From assembly GCA_023424095.1 (NCBI GenBank), contig JAFAEG010000131.1:1-15317 (forward strand): a stretch of 15,317 bases of DNA, written 5' to 3'. Source of the stretch: Pseudomonadota bacterium. GTDB taxonomy: Bacteria; Pseudomonadota; Alphaproteobacteria; Sphingomonadales; Sphingomonadaceae. This document shows, in pieces, positions 6,316-11,448 of the stretch; the stretch's first letter is position 1; every line of letters starts with the position of its first letter. The translations under genes and the position numbers were made by a program. The notes beneath the pieces are model-generated. The model made no database searches. It worked only from the letters and a program-made list of their open reading frames with translations, and was not told the DNA's origin.

Positions 6316-6635
6316 CGGCGCTCGTCTATCTCGGCGCGGCGCTGGCGGAGATTGCCGGCTGCTTCGCCTTCTGGGCCTGGCTGCAGCTCGACAAGTCGAT
6401 CTGGTGGCTGGTGCCGGGCATCGCGGCACTGGCGCTGTTCGCTTATTTGCTGACGCTCGTGGAGACCGAGCATGCCGGCCGGGCCTTCGCGGCCTATGGC
6501 GGCGTCTATATCGCCGCCTCGCTCGGCTGGCTGTGGCTGATGGAGGGGGCGAGGCCGGACCGCTGGGATCTGATCGGCGGCGCGGTCTGTCTCATCGGCG
6601 CGGCGATCATCCTGCTCGGCCCACGCGGCAGCTGA
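6312..6635 (+). CDS. YnfA family (UPF0060) inner-membrane protein
   Basis: The 107-residue product has four hydrophobic helices (about 3-22, 31-50, 61-79 and 87-103). It has the YnfA hallmarks A-E-I-A-G-C-F-A-F-W (12-21), G-R-A-F-A-A-Y-G-G-V-Y-I (56-67) and a G-x-x-x-D-x-x-G-x-x-x-x-x-x-G C-terminal helix. The family resembles small multidrug resistance transporters; members have been linked to efflux of cationic dyes, but the physiological role is not settled. It is the last gene of the ABC-79 aa-YnfA operon, starting inside the stop codon of the preceding gene. There is no strong Shine-Dalgarno, so translation is probably coupled. A terminator follows within 15 nt. Confidence 0.92.
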   Translation: MTALVYLGAALAEIAGCFAFWAWLQLDKSIWWLVPGIAALALFAYLLTLVETEHAGRAFAAYGGVYIAASLGWLWLMEGARPDRWDLIGGAVCLIGAAIILLGPRGS

Positions 6636-6640
6636 CTCGC

Positions 6641-6673
6641 AAAAAGAAAGGGCCCGGCGTTGCCGCCAGGCCC
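6641..6673 (-). terminator. Intrinsic terminator for the Bax-inhibitor-1 gene, probably bidirectional
   Basis: GGGCC (6650-6654) pairs with GGCCC (6669-6673) and GGCG (6656-6659) with CGCC (6664-6667), with one internal C/A mismatch and a loop TTGC. Read on the reverse strand, the stem is followed by TTTCTTTTT (complement of 6641-6649), the expected U-tract for the gene ending at 6699. In the forward direction the tail is TCCCTTT, so it may also end the ABC-YnfA operon. Confidence 0.8.
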
Positions 6674-6698
6674 TCCCTTTGCGTCAGTCCGGGTCGGA

Positions 6699-7454
6699 CT
6701 ATTCGCGGCTGCCCATGAACTGGAGCAGGAACTGGAACATGTTCACGAAGTCCAGATAGAGGTTCAGCGCACCCATGATCGCCGCCTTGCCGATGAAGTC
6801 GGTGCCGCGAACCTGGTAGTAGAAGCTCTTGATCTGCTGCGTGTCGTAGGCGGTGAGGCCCGCGAAAATCAGCACGCCGATCGCGCTGATCGCGTACATC
6901 AGGGCCGAAGACTGCAGGAACAGGTTCAGCACCATCGCCACCAGCAGGCCGATCACGCCCATGATCAGGAACGTGCCCATGCCGGACAGGTCCTTCTTGG
7001 TCGTGTAGCCGTAGAGGCTCAGGCCGGCGAAAGCCGCCGCGGTCGCGAAGAAGGTCGTCGCGATCGAACCGCCGGTGAAGACCAGGAAGATGGTCGACAT
7101 CGACAGGCCCATCACCACCGCGAAGGCCCAGTAGAGCGCCTGCGCCGCGCCGGTCGACAGCTTGTTGATGCCGAAGCTCATCACCAGGATGAAGGCCAGC
7201 GGCGAGAACATGATGACGTACTTCAGGATGCCCGGACCGAACATGATCTGCTGCGCCATGCCGCTCTGCGCGAACAGCAAGGCGACGATGCCCGTGAGCA
7301 GCACGCCCGAAGTCATGTAATTATAGACCGAAAGCATGTGCTTCCGAAGGCCAGCATCGAAGCCGGCAACGTCGCGGCCGGCAACGTCGCGGCCGGCGGC
7401 GTCCGGATACAGACGCTGCGGCTGGTCGTAACGAGTGTCGTACCGTTCAGACAT
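6699..7454 (-). CDS. Bax inhibitor-1/YccA family integral membrane protein
   Basis: This 251-residue protein of the TMBIM/BI-1 fold has seven hydrophobic helices after a polar N-terminus of about 45 residues. Family motifs are the L-R-K-H-M-L-S-V-Y-N-Y-M-T-S-G entry to helix 1 (36-50), A-G-L-T-A-Y-D-T-Q-Q-I-K with Asp204 (198-209), and the C-terminal L-N-L-Y-L-D-F-V-N-M-F with Asp235. The two aspartates may correspond to the pH-sensing pair of bacterial calcium-leak homologues; YccA of E. coli modulates the FtsH protease. The start at 7454 is supported by AAGGAG 10 nt upstream. The frame is open to 7751, but that extension has no family similarity. The N-terminus contains an in-frame 15-bp tandem repeat (A-G-R-D-V). 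It ends at a strong terminator and appears to be transcribed alone. Confidence 0.93.
   Translation of the reverse strand: MSERYDTRYDQPQRLYPDAAGRDVAGRDVAGFDAGLRKHMLSVYNYMTSGVLLTGIVALLFAQSGMAQQIMFGPGILKYVIMFSPLAFILVMSFGINKLSTGAAQALYWAFAVVMGLSMSTIFLVFTGGSIATTFFATAAAFAGLSLYGYTTKKDLSGMGTFLIMGVIGLLVAMVLNLFLQSSALMYAISAIGVLIFAGLTAYDTQQIKSFYYQVRGTDFIGKAAIMGALNLYLDFVNMFQFLLQFMGSRE
7362..7400. repeat. 15-bp tandem repeat inside the BI-1 gene
   Basis: GCCGGCAACGTCGCG occurs twice head to tail (7362-7376 and 7377-7391), followed by a degenerate partial third copy from 7392. The unit is a multiple of three and encodes a repeated A-G-R-D-V in the polar N-terminal segment, so copy-number change would keep the frame. 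Confidence 0.85.
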
Positions 7455-7497
7455 CTTCTCAAATCTCCTTTGGGCGGCCAGATGCCGTCCAGCCGCC

Positions 7498-7526
7498 AAT
7501 ATCGTTGAGACGGGCCCCAACTTCAA
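7498..7526 (-). promoter_or_regulatory. Candidate sigma-70-type promoter of the BI-1 gene
   Basis: On the reverse strand TTGAAG (7526-7521) is separated by exactly 17 nt from GATATT (7503-7498), each matching four of six consensus positions. Transcription starting about 7 nt further on would give a leader of about 35-40 nt that includes the AAGGAG of the gene at 7454. This is pattern matching only. Confidence 0.35.
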
Positions 7527-7623
7527 GCGAAACCGGGACCTTCCCCTACGGCAGCCGAGGGTCGCGCCCGGGCTTAACCCTCTAACCACGTGATCCGCCG
7601 CTATTTCCAGCTTAGGGGGAGAC

Positions 7624-8157
7624 ATGCACCGCTTGTTCGCCGCGATCCGCCCGCCGGCCGGGATTCGGGACTTTCTCGCCGATCTGATGGGCGGCGTCTC
7701 CGCCGCGCGCTGGCAGGACGATGACCAATTGCACCTCACTTTGCGCTTCATCGGTGAGGTCGACCGTCACGCGGCGCGGGATGTCCACGCCGCTCTGGGC
7801 GGGATCCATCAGACGCCGTTCGAGCTCACGATCAGCGGGCTCGGCATGTTCGACAAACGCGGCGTGCCGCACACCATCTGGGCGGGCGTCGCGCCGCACG
7901 ATCCGGTCAAATTGCTGCACAACAAGGTCGACCAGGCCGTCGCCCGCATTGGCATCCCGCCTGACGAGCGCGCCTTCCACCCGCACATCACCCTCGCCCG
8001 GCTGAACCGCGGCGCCGGCCCGGTGCACGACTTCCTCTCCCGCTCGAGCGGCGTGCAGAGCCAGTCATTCCGCGTCGATGCATTCGGCCTGTTCGAAAGC
8101 CAGCTGACCCCGGATGGCGCGGTTTACACCGAAATCGAGCGCTACCCGCTGGCCTGA
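7624..8157 (+). CDS. thpR: RNA 2',3'-cyclic phosphodiesterase (ThpR/LigT, 2H phosphoesterase)
   Basis: The 177-residue product opens with M-H-R-L-F-A-A-I-R-P-P, typical of ThpR. It carries the two H-x-T motifs of the 2H superfamily: H-L-T-L at 37-40 and H-I-T-L at 121-124. The enzyme opens 2',3'-cyclic phosphate ends of RNA to 2'-phosphates and has weak 2'-5' ligase activity in vitro; the physiological substrate is uncertain. Length and motif spacing are normal. The ATG at 7624 follows a very close purine run AGGGGGAG (7614-7621). Its 3' end overlaps the convergent SdpI-family gene by 16 nt. It is transcribed alone, divergent from the BI-1 gene. Confidence 0.93.
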   Translation: MHRLFAAIRPPAGIRDFLADLMGGVSAARWQDDDQLHLTLRFIGEVDRHAARDVHAALGGIHQTPFELTISGLGMFDKRGVPHTIWAGVAPHDPVKLLHNKVDQAVARIGIPPDERAFHPHITLARLNRGAGPVHDFLSRSSGVQSQSFRVDAFGLFESQLTPDGAVYTEIERYPLA

Positions 8158-8819
8158 TCCCGCCCTGCGCTTTCCCGCCGCCAGGCGATGAAGGAATAGA
8201 GGATCGGCACCCCGGCCGCGATCACGATCACCGCGAGCGTCACCCCGGCGAGCACCTCCGGCGCCAGCCGCAACAAAGCGGCGATGATCAGGCCAAGCCC
8301 GCCCAGCACCATCAGCCGGCCGCACAGCCGGTGCGTCTTGATCCACACCTCCTCACTGGCGAGCGTCCAGGGCGTGCGCACCCCGATCAGATACATGCTG
8401 CGCGATTTGCCGAGCTGGTTGCCGATCAGTACCAGCATGATGCCGATCGCCCCCACCATCAGCGGCGGCACCGGAATGCCCCAGCCGAAGGCGGCCGACA
8501 GCATTGCCAGCTCGATCGCCGCCGCGACGATCAGCAAGGCGATCCAGCCCCACAGATAGAGGCCCTGGCTGCGCGCCAGCCCCTCCTTGCGCGGCTCGAT
8601 CGCGGGCAGGAAATGAAAGAGCAACGAGATCGCGGCGACCATGGCCGGCGGCGTCAGCAGCGCCACCCACTTGCCCGCGAAACCGTCGGGTTCGCCGCTC
8701 AGCCCCCAATGGATCGGCAGCTGCATCTCGGCGGGCAGCAAAGTCCCGGCGACGATGCTCGCCGCGGCCAGGGTCAAGGTTGCCAGCAGCGCCGCATAGC
8801 CCACCACGCGCTTCGTCAT
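8142..8819 (-). CDS. SdpI-family membrane protein (DUF1648 plus SdpI domains)
   Basis: The 225-residue product has about six hydrophobic helices. It combines an N-terminal DUF1648-type motif, L-P-I-H-W-G-L-S-G-E-P-D-G-F (34-47), with the SdpI signature G-N-Q-L-G-K-S-R (133-140), I-G-V-R-T-P-W-T-L (145-153) and W-x-x-T-H-R (159-164). In Bacillus subtilis SdpI confers immunity to the SdpC toxin and binds the SdpR repressor to relieve repression. In proteobacteria the role is unknown. It starts inside the stop of the ArsR-type gene (4-nt overlap at 8816-8819), the same R-then-I order as the Bacillus operon. It is the last gene of a three-gene operon and overlaps thpR tail to tail. Family assignment is strong; an immunity role is inferred from the family. 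No toxin gene resembling sdpC is in the window. Confidence 0.92.
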   Translation of the reverse strand: MTKRVVGYAALLATLTLAAASIVAGTLLPAEMQLPIHWGLSGEPDGFAGKWVALLTPPAMVAAISLLFHFLPAIEPRKEGLARSQGLYLWGWIALLIVAAAIELAMLSAAFGWGIPVPPLMVGAIGIMLVLIGNQLGKSRSMYLIGVRTPWTLASEEVWIKTHRLCGRLMVLGGLGLIIAALLRLAPEVLAGVTLAVIVIAAGVPILYSFIAWRRESAGRDQASG

Positions 8820-9100
8820 GCCGTCTCTCCCTTCCCCGCCTTTTGCGTGCCGAAATTGCCCATGAAGCCCATCAGCACTTCCTCGAGCACGCTCATGTTG
8901 ATCGAATAATAGATGGTCGTGCCTTGCTGGTCGGCCTGGATCAGCCCCGCTTCCTTCAGCTTGGCGAAATGGCCCGACATGGTCGGCTTCGACACATCGA
9001 AGGCTTCAGCCAGCTCGCCGGCCGATTTCGAACCCGCCTTGAGCAACTCCAGGATCTGGCGCCGCGTCGGATGCGCCAGCGCCTCGAACACCTTGTTCAT
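8816..9100 (-). CDS. ArsR-family repressor of the SdpR (autorepressor) type
   Basis: This 94-residue winged-helix regulator starts M-N-K-V-F-E-A-L-A-H-P-T-R-R-Q-I-L-E-L-L, typical of the SdpR branch. The helix-turn-helix is at about 25-54 (S-A-G-E-L-A to V-S-K-P-T-M-S-G-H-F-A-K-L), followed by a wing with G-T-T-I-Y-Y-S. There are no cysteines, so it is not a thiolate metal sensor of the ArsR/SmtB kind. Its start overlaps the hydrolase stop by 4 nt and its stop overlaps the SdpI start by 4 nt. The likely operator is the 18-bp palindrome at 10055-10072 ahead of the operon. By analogy with Bacillus SdpR it should repress its own operon, with SdpI titrating it at the membrane. Confidence 0.92.
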   Translation of the reverse strand: MNKVFEALAHPTRRQILELLKAGSKSAGELAEAFDVSKPTMSGHFAKLKEAGLIQADQQGTTIYYSINMSVLEEVLMGFMGNFGTQKAGKGETA

Positions 9101-10041
9101 CGCCGCACGAACCCGGCGATCGCCTCGGCAACACCATCCGCGAGCGGAAGATTCGGGTTCGAATAAGTGGCGAGGTTCGCCGCCCGGTCGTCGCTGGCGA
9201 CTTGCTTCAGCACATGATTGACGCCCGGCAAGATCACCAGCCGCGCCGCCGGATTGGCCGCGGCGAGCGCGCGCGCATCGGCATCGGCGACCTGGATGTC
9301 GCGCGCGCCGTGCAGGATCAGCACCGGCTTTTCGTAACCGCGCAGCATCGCCGCCGGATCATGCGAGAGCAGGTCCATCAGATAAGGCTGAACCTGCGGC
9401 CCGAAGAGCGGGTGCAAGGCCGGGTGCAAGGTCGCGACATCGACCGGCTGGCGCGCTTCGATCCGGTCGATCGCCGCCAGCGCCTGATCGAGGATCGGCG
9501 CATTCGCAGGATTGGCGCGCAATTGCTCGCGCATCGCCTGGCCGAGCGGCCGGCCGGCCCCCGCGACCAGGATCAGGCCGCACACGCCTTCATCCGCGCG
9601 CGCCATCAACGCGACCAAAGCGCCTTCGCTGTGGCCGAGCAGCCAGACGCAGGATGCGCCGGTTCGTGCGCGCAGAGTCGAAACCCACGAGCGCATGTCC
9701 GACGCATAACCTGCAATTGTCGCCTGGCGGGGGTCGCCGGCGGCGGCGCTGCCGAACATGCCGCGCTTGTCCACGCGGATACTGGCGACGCCCTGCACCG
9801 CGAGCGCCTCGGCGAGCAGCCGGTAGGTGGCGGCGGAAACGCCCATCGGGTTGTTGCCGTCGCGGTCGGTCGGGCCGGAGCCGGGGATGATGACGACGAG
9901 CGGCGCACCCGCCTGCGCCGGGCTCAGCATCGTCCCGCGCAACGCCCCGTTCGGGCCCGGCGCCTCGACCTCGACGGACGTCGCCGCGCCCGGATCGGCA
10001 ACGCTCAGCGCCAAGGCGGCCGCAGCCAGGAACATGCTCAT
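9097..10041 (-). CDS. Secreted alpha/beta hydrolase, first gene of the SdpR/SdpI operon
   Basis: The 314-residue product has a probable signal peptide (short hydrophobic segment about 3-20, M-S-M-F-L-A-A-A-A-L). A single alpha/beta-hydrolase domain follows: oxyanion region P-G-S-G-P-T-D-R-D-G-N-N (53-64), nucleophile elbow G-H-S-E-G with Ser138, the acid Asp248 in H-G-A-R-D and His276 in G-V-N-H. All three catalytic residues are present. Members of this type are annotated as esterases or serine aminopeptidase-like hydrolases; the substrate is unknown. The ATG at 10041 follows AAGGAG with a 6-nt spacer. Just upstream lies a perfect palindrome, so this gene is probably the first controlled by the SdpR-type repressor. 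Its stop overlaps the repressor start by 4 nt. A periplasmic hydrolase next to an immunity-type membrane protein suggests degradation or detoxification of an external molecule, which is inference. Confidence 0.9.
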   Translation of the reverse strand: MSMFLAAAALALSVADPGAATSVEVEAPGPNGALRGTMLSPAQAGAPLVVIIPGSGPTDRDGNNPMGVSAATYRLLAEALAVQGVASIRVDKRGMFGSAAAGDPRQATIAGYASDMRSWVSTLRARTGASCVWLLGHSEGALVALMARADEGVCGLILVAGAGRPLGQAMREQLRANPANAPILDQALAAIDRIEARQPVDVATLHPALHPLFGPQVQPYLMDLLSHDPAAMLRGYEKPVLILHGARDIQVADADARALAAANPAARLVILPGVNHVLKQVASDDRAANLATYSNPNLPLADGVAEAIAGFVRR

Positions 10042-10054
10042 CCGTCTCTCCTTC

Positions 10055-10072
10055 GTTATTTAGCTAAATAAC
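10055..10072. promoter_or_regulatory. Perfect 18-bp palindromic operator candidate for the ArsR/SdpR-type repressor
   Basis: GTTATTTAGCTAAATAAC is an exact palindrome and strikingly AT-rich against its GC-rich surroundings. It lies between the stop of the kinase gene (10090) and the Shine-Dalgarno of the hydrolase gene, 13 nt before the ATG. ArsR-family dimers commonly bind AT-rich palindromes of about this length over their own promoters. That the repressor encoded two genes away binds here is inference. Confidence 0.7.
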
Positions 10073-10093
10073 AAAAGAAGGGTCGAAGATCAA
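10065..10093 (-). promoter_or_regulatory. Candidate promoter of the hydrolase-SdpR-SdpI operon
   Basis: On the reverse strand TTGATC (10093-10088) is 17 nt from TATTTA (10070-10065). The -10-like element lies wholly inside the 18-bp palindrome, so repressor binding would block polymerase. The -35-like element overlaps the stop codon of the upstream kinase gene. The -10 match is poor (three of six), so position is the main argument. Confidence 0.35.
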
Positions 10094-10884
10094 GCGCCCG
10101 CTTCGGTGAGCAACCGATCGACAAGCGGCGCATAGCTCGGCCCGAACAGCCGCAAATGCACCAAAGCGGGGAACAATTGGTAGCAGCACCGCCGCTCCGG
10201 CCATCCCGATTCGAGCGGCCCATAGGCCTCCCAAAAGGCTTCGTCCGGTTCGCCGAACAGGCACAACATGGCGAGATCCACCTCGGCATCGCCATGATAG
10301 CAAGCGGGATCGATCAGCGCCGCCAGTGCGCCAGCGCGGACCAGGATGTTGCCCGCCCATAGATCGCCGTGCAGCAAGGCGGGGGCGGGCGCGACCGGCA
10401 GCCATTCGCCGAGCCGCGCCGCCAGCCGCTCCACCCGCTCGCGCCAGGGCCGGTCCAGCGTGCCGGCGGCCGCGACCAGTCGCTGTTCCCCCCAGAAGCC
10501 CGGCCAATCCCGGCGTTGCCGATTGTCGAGCCGCACCGAACCGAAGGCATAATCGCTCGGCCAGCCATATTCGCCGTCGGCAGCGATGTGGCCATGCATG
10601 GCCCGCACCCCTCTGCCGATATCGGCCCAGGCGCGCGGCGTGAACGCCCCGTCATGCTCGACATGGGAGATCAGCAGCACGTCGCCATATTCGCCTTCGA
10701 CCGCCGGCACGGGAACGCCCGCCTCGGCCAGGGTCCGCAGCATCAGCGCCTCGCCCGCGACATGGGACCCGCTCTTCGCGACGACCGCAGGAAGGCCGGG
10801 CCGTGGTACGAGCAGCACTTCGGAAAGATCCCCGCCCGCGAGCCGCTCGATCCCCTCCGGCAGAGCGCCGGTCAGCATCGCCAC
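10090..10884 (-). CDS. Fructosamine/ribulosamine 3-kinase family protein (protein deglycation)
   Basis: The 264-residue product (from GTG 10884; an ATG two codons later at 10878 is equally possible) belongs to the FN3K branch of the aminoglycoside-phosphotransferase fold. Visible elements are the nucleotide-binding Lys37 in V-V-A-K-S-G, Glu45 in G-E-A, the catalytic loop L-H-G-D-L-W-A-G-N (171-179) with Asp174, and the metal-binding I-D-P-A-C-Y-H-G-D-A-E-V-D-L-A-M (191-206). The last two are diagnostic of FN3K proteins. These enzymes phosphorylate O3 of ketoamines on glycated lysines so the sugar falls off; bacterial members prefer ribulosamines and erythrulosamines. It starts 17 nt after the stop of the tyrosine-phosphatase gene on the same strand, a pairing with known biochemical sense. 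The Shine-Dalgarno is weak. Confidence 0.9.
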   Translation of the reverse strand: MAMLTGALPEGIERLAGGDLSEVLLVPRPGLPAVVAKSGSHVAGEALMLRTLAEAGVPVPAVEGEYGDVLLISHVEHDGAFTPRAWADIGRGVRAMHGHIAADGEYGWPSDYAFGSVRLDNRQRRDWPGFWGEQRLVAAAGTLDRPWRERVERLAARLGEWLPVAPAPALLHGDLWAGNILVRAGALAALIDPACYHGDAEVDLAMLCLFGEPDEAFWEAYGPLESGWPERRCCYQLFPALVHLRLFGPSYAPLVDRLLTEAGA

Positions 10885-10901
10885 GCGCTCGCGCAGGGCG
10901 C

Positions 10902-11372
10902 TCAGCTGCGCTCCTCCGCGATCCGCGCCAGAAGCCCGCGCGCCCCTGCGGTCACGTCGGCCCAGGTGATTTCGAAGCCGCTCTCGTCGCCATAATAAGG
11001 ATCGGCGACCGCTTCGCCCTCCCGCCCGGCGACATGATCCAGCAGCAGCGACAAGGCCGCTTTGCTGTCGGCCGGCTGCATCGCCTGCAGATCGGCCAGA
11101 TTCTTGGCATCCAGCGCGACGATATGGTCGAACCGGGCGAAATCCGCCGCGCTCACCTGACGCGCGCGCAAGTGCGAGATGTCGATGCCATATTTGGCCG
11201 CGACCGCCGCGGCGCGCGGATCGGGCGGATAGCCCAGATGCCAGTCGCCGGTGCCCGCGCTGTCGATCTCGATTTCCAGCCCGGCTCGCGCGGCCTCCGC
11301 CCGAAGCGCCGCCTCGGCCAGCGGCGAACGGCAGATATTGCCCAGGCAGACGAACAAGACGGCTCGGCTCAA
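10902..11372 (-). CDS. Low-molecular-weight protein-tyrosine-phosphatase family
   Basis: The 156-residue product has the LMW-PTP P-loop C-L-G-N-I-C-R-S (9-16) with nucleophile Cys9 and Arg15. It also has the D-S-A-G-T motif (37-41) and the general-acid loop D-P-Y-Y-G with Asp124. All catalytic residues are present and the length is normal. Such enzymes dephosphorylate tyrosine kinases of exopolysaccharide systems. The human relative also removes the 5-phosphate from protein-bound ribulosamine 5-phosphate. Here the gene sits 17 nt upstream of a fructosamine-kinase-family gene rather than beside a tyrosine kinase, which favours the deglycation role. UDP-glucose dehydrogenase, an exopolysaccharide precursor enzyme, is some 2.5 kb away, so a capsule role is not excluded. 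It is divergent from the MFS gene. Confidence 0.93.
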   Translation of the reverse strand: MSRAVLFVCLGNICRSPLAEAALRAEAARAGLEIEIDSAGTGDWHLGYPPDPRAAAVAAKYGIDISHLRARQVSAADFARFDHIVALDAKNLADLQAMQPADSKAALSLLLDHVAGREGEAVADPYYGDESGFEITWADVTAGARGLLARIAEERS

Positions 11373-11448
11373 GGCGCGGAAACTCCTATGCGGCTCCCGC
11401 CAAGCCTGTAAGGATAGGCGACCGGGTTGGGAAGCGAAGGGCGGCTGC

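Noticed and set aside
7362..7400. Possible CRISPR-like repeat
   Set aside because: The units are contiguous with no spacers and lie in frame inside a gene.
7455..7751. N-terminal extension of the BI-1 protein by 99 codons
   Set aside because: It is antisense to the start of thpR, shows no family similarity, and the ATG at 7454 has a good Shine-Dalgarno.
8142..10041. Full Sdp toxin (cannibalism) locus
   Set aside because: Only SdpR- and SdpI-type proteins are present. No SdpC-like toxin precursor or SdpA/SdpB maturation gene is seen in the window.
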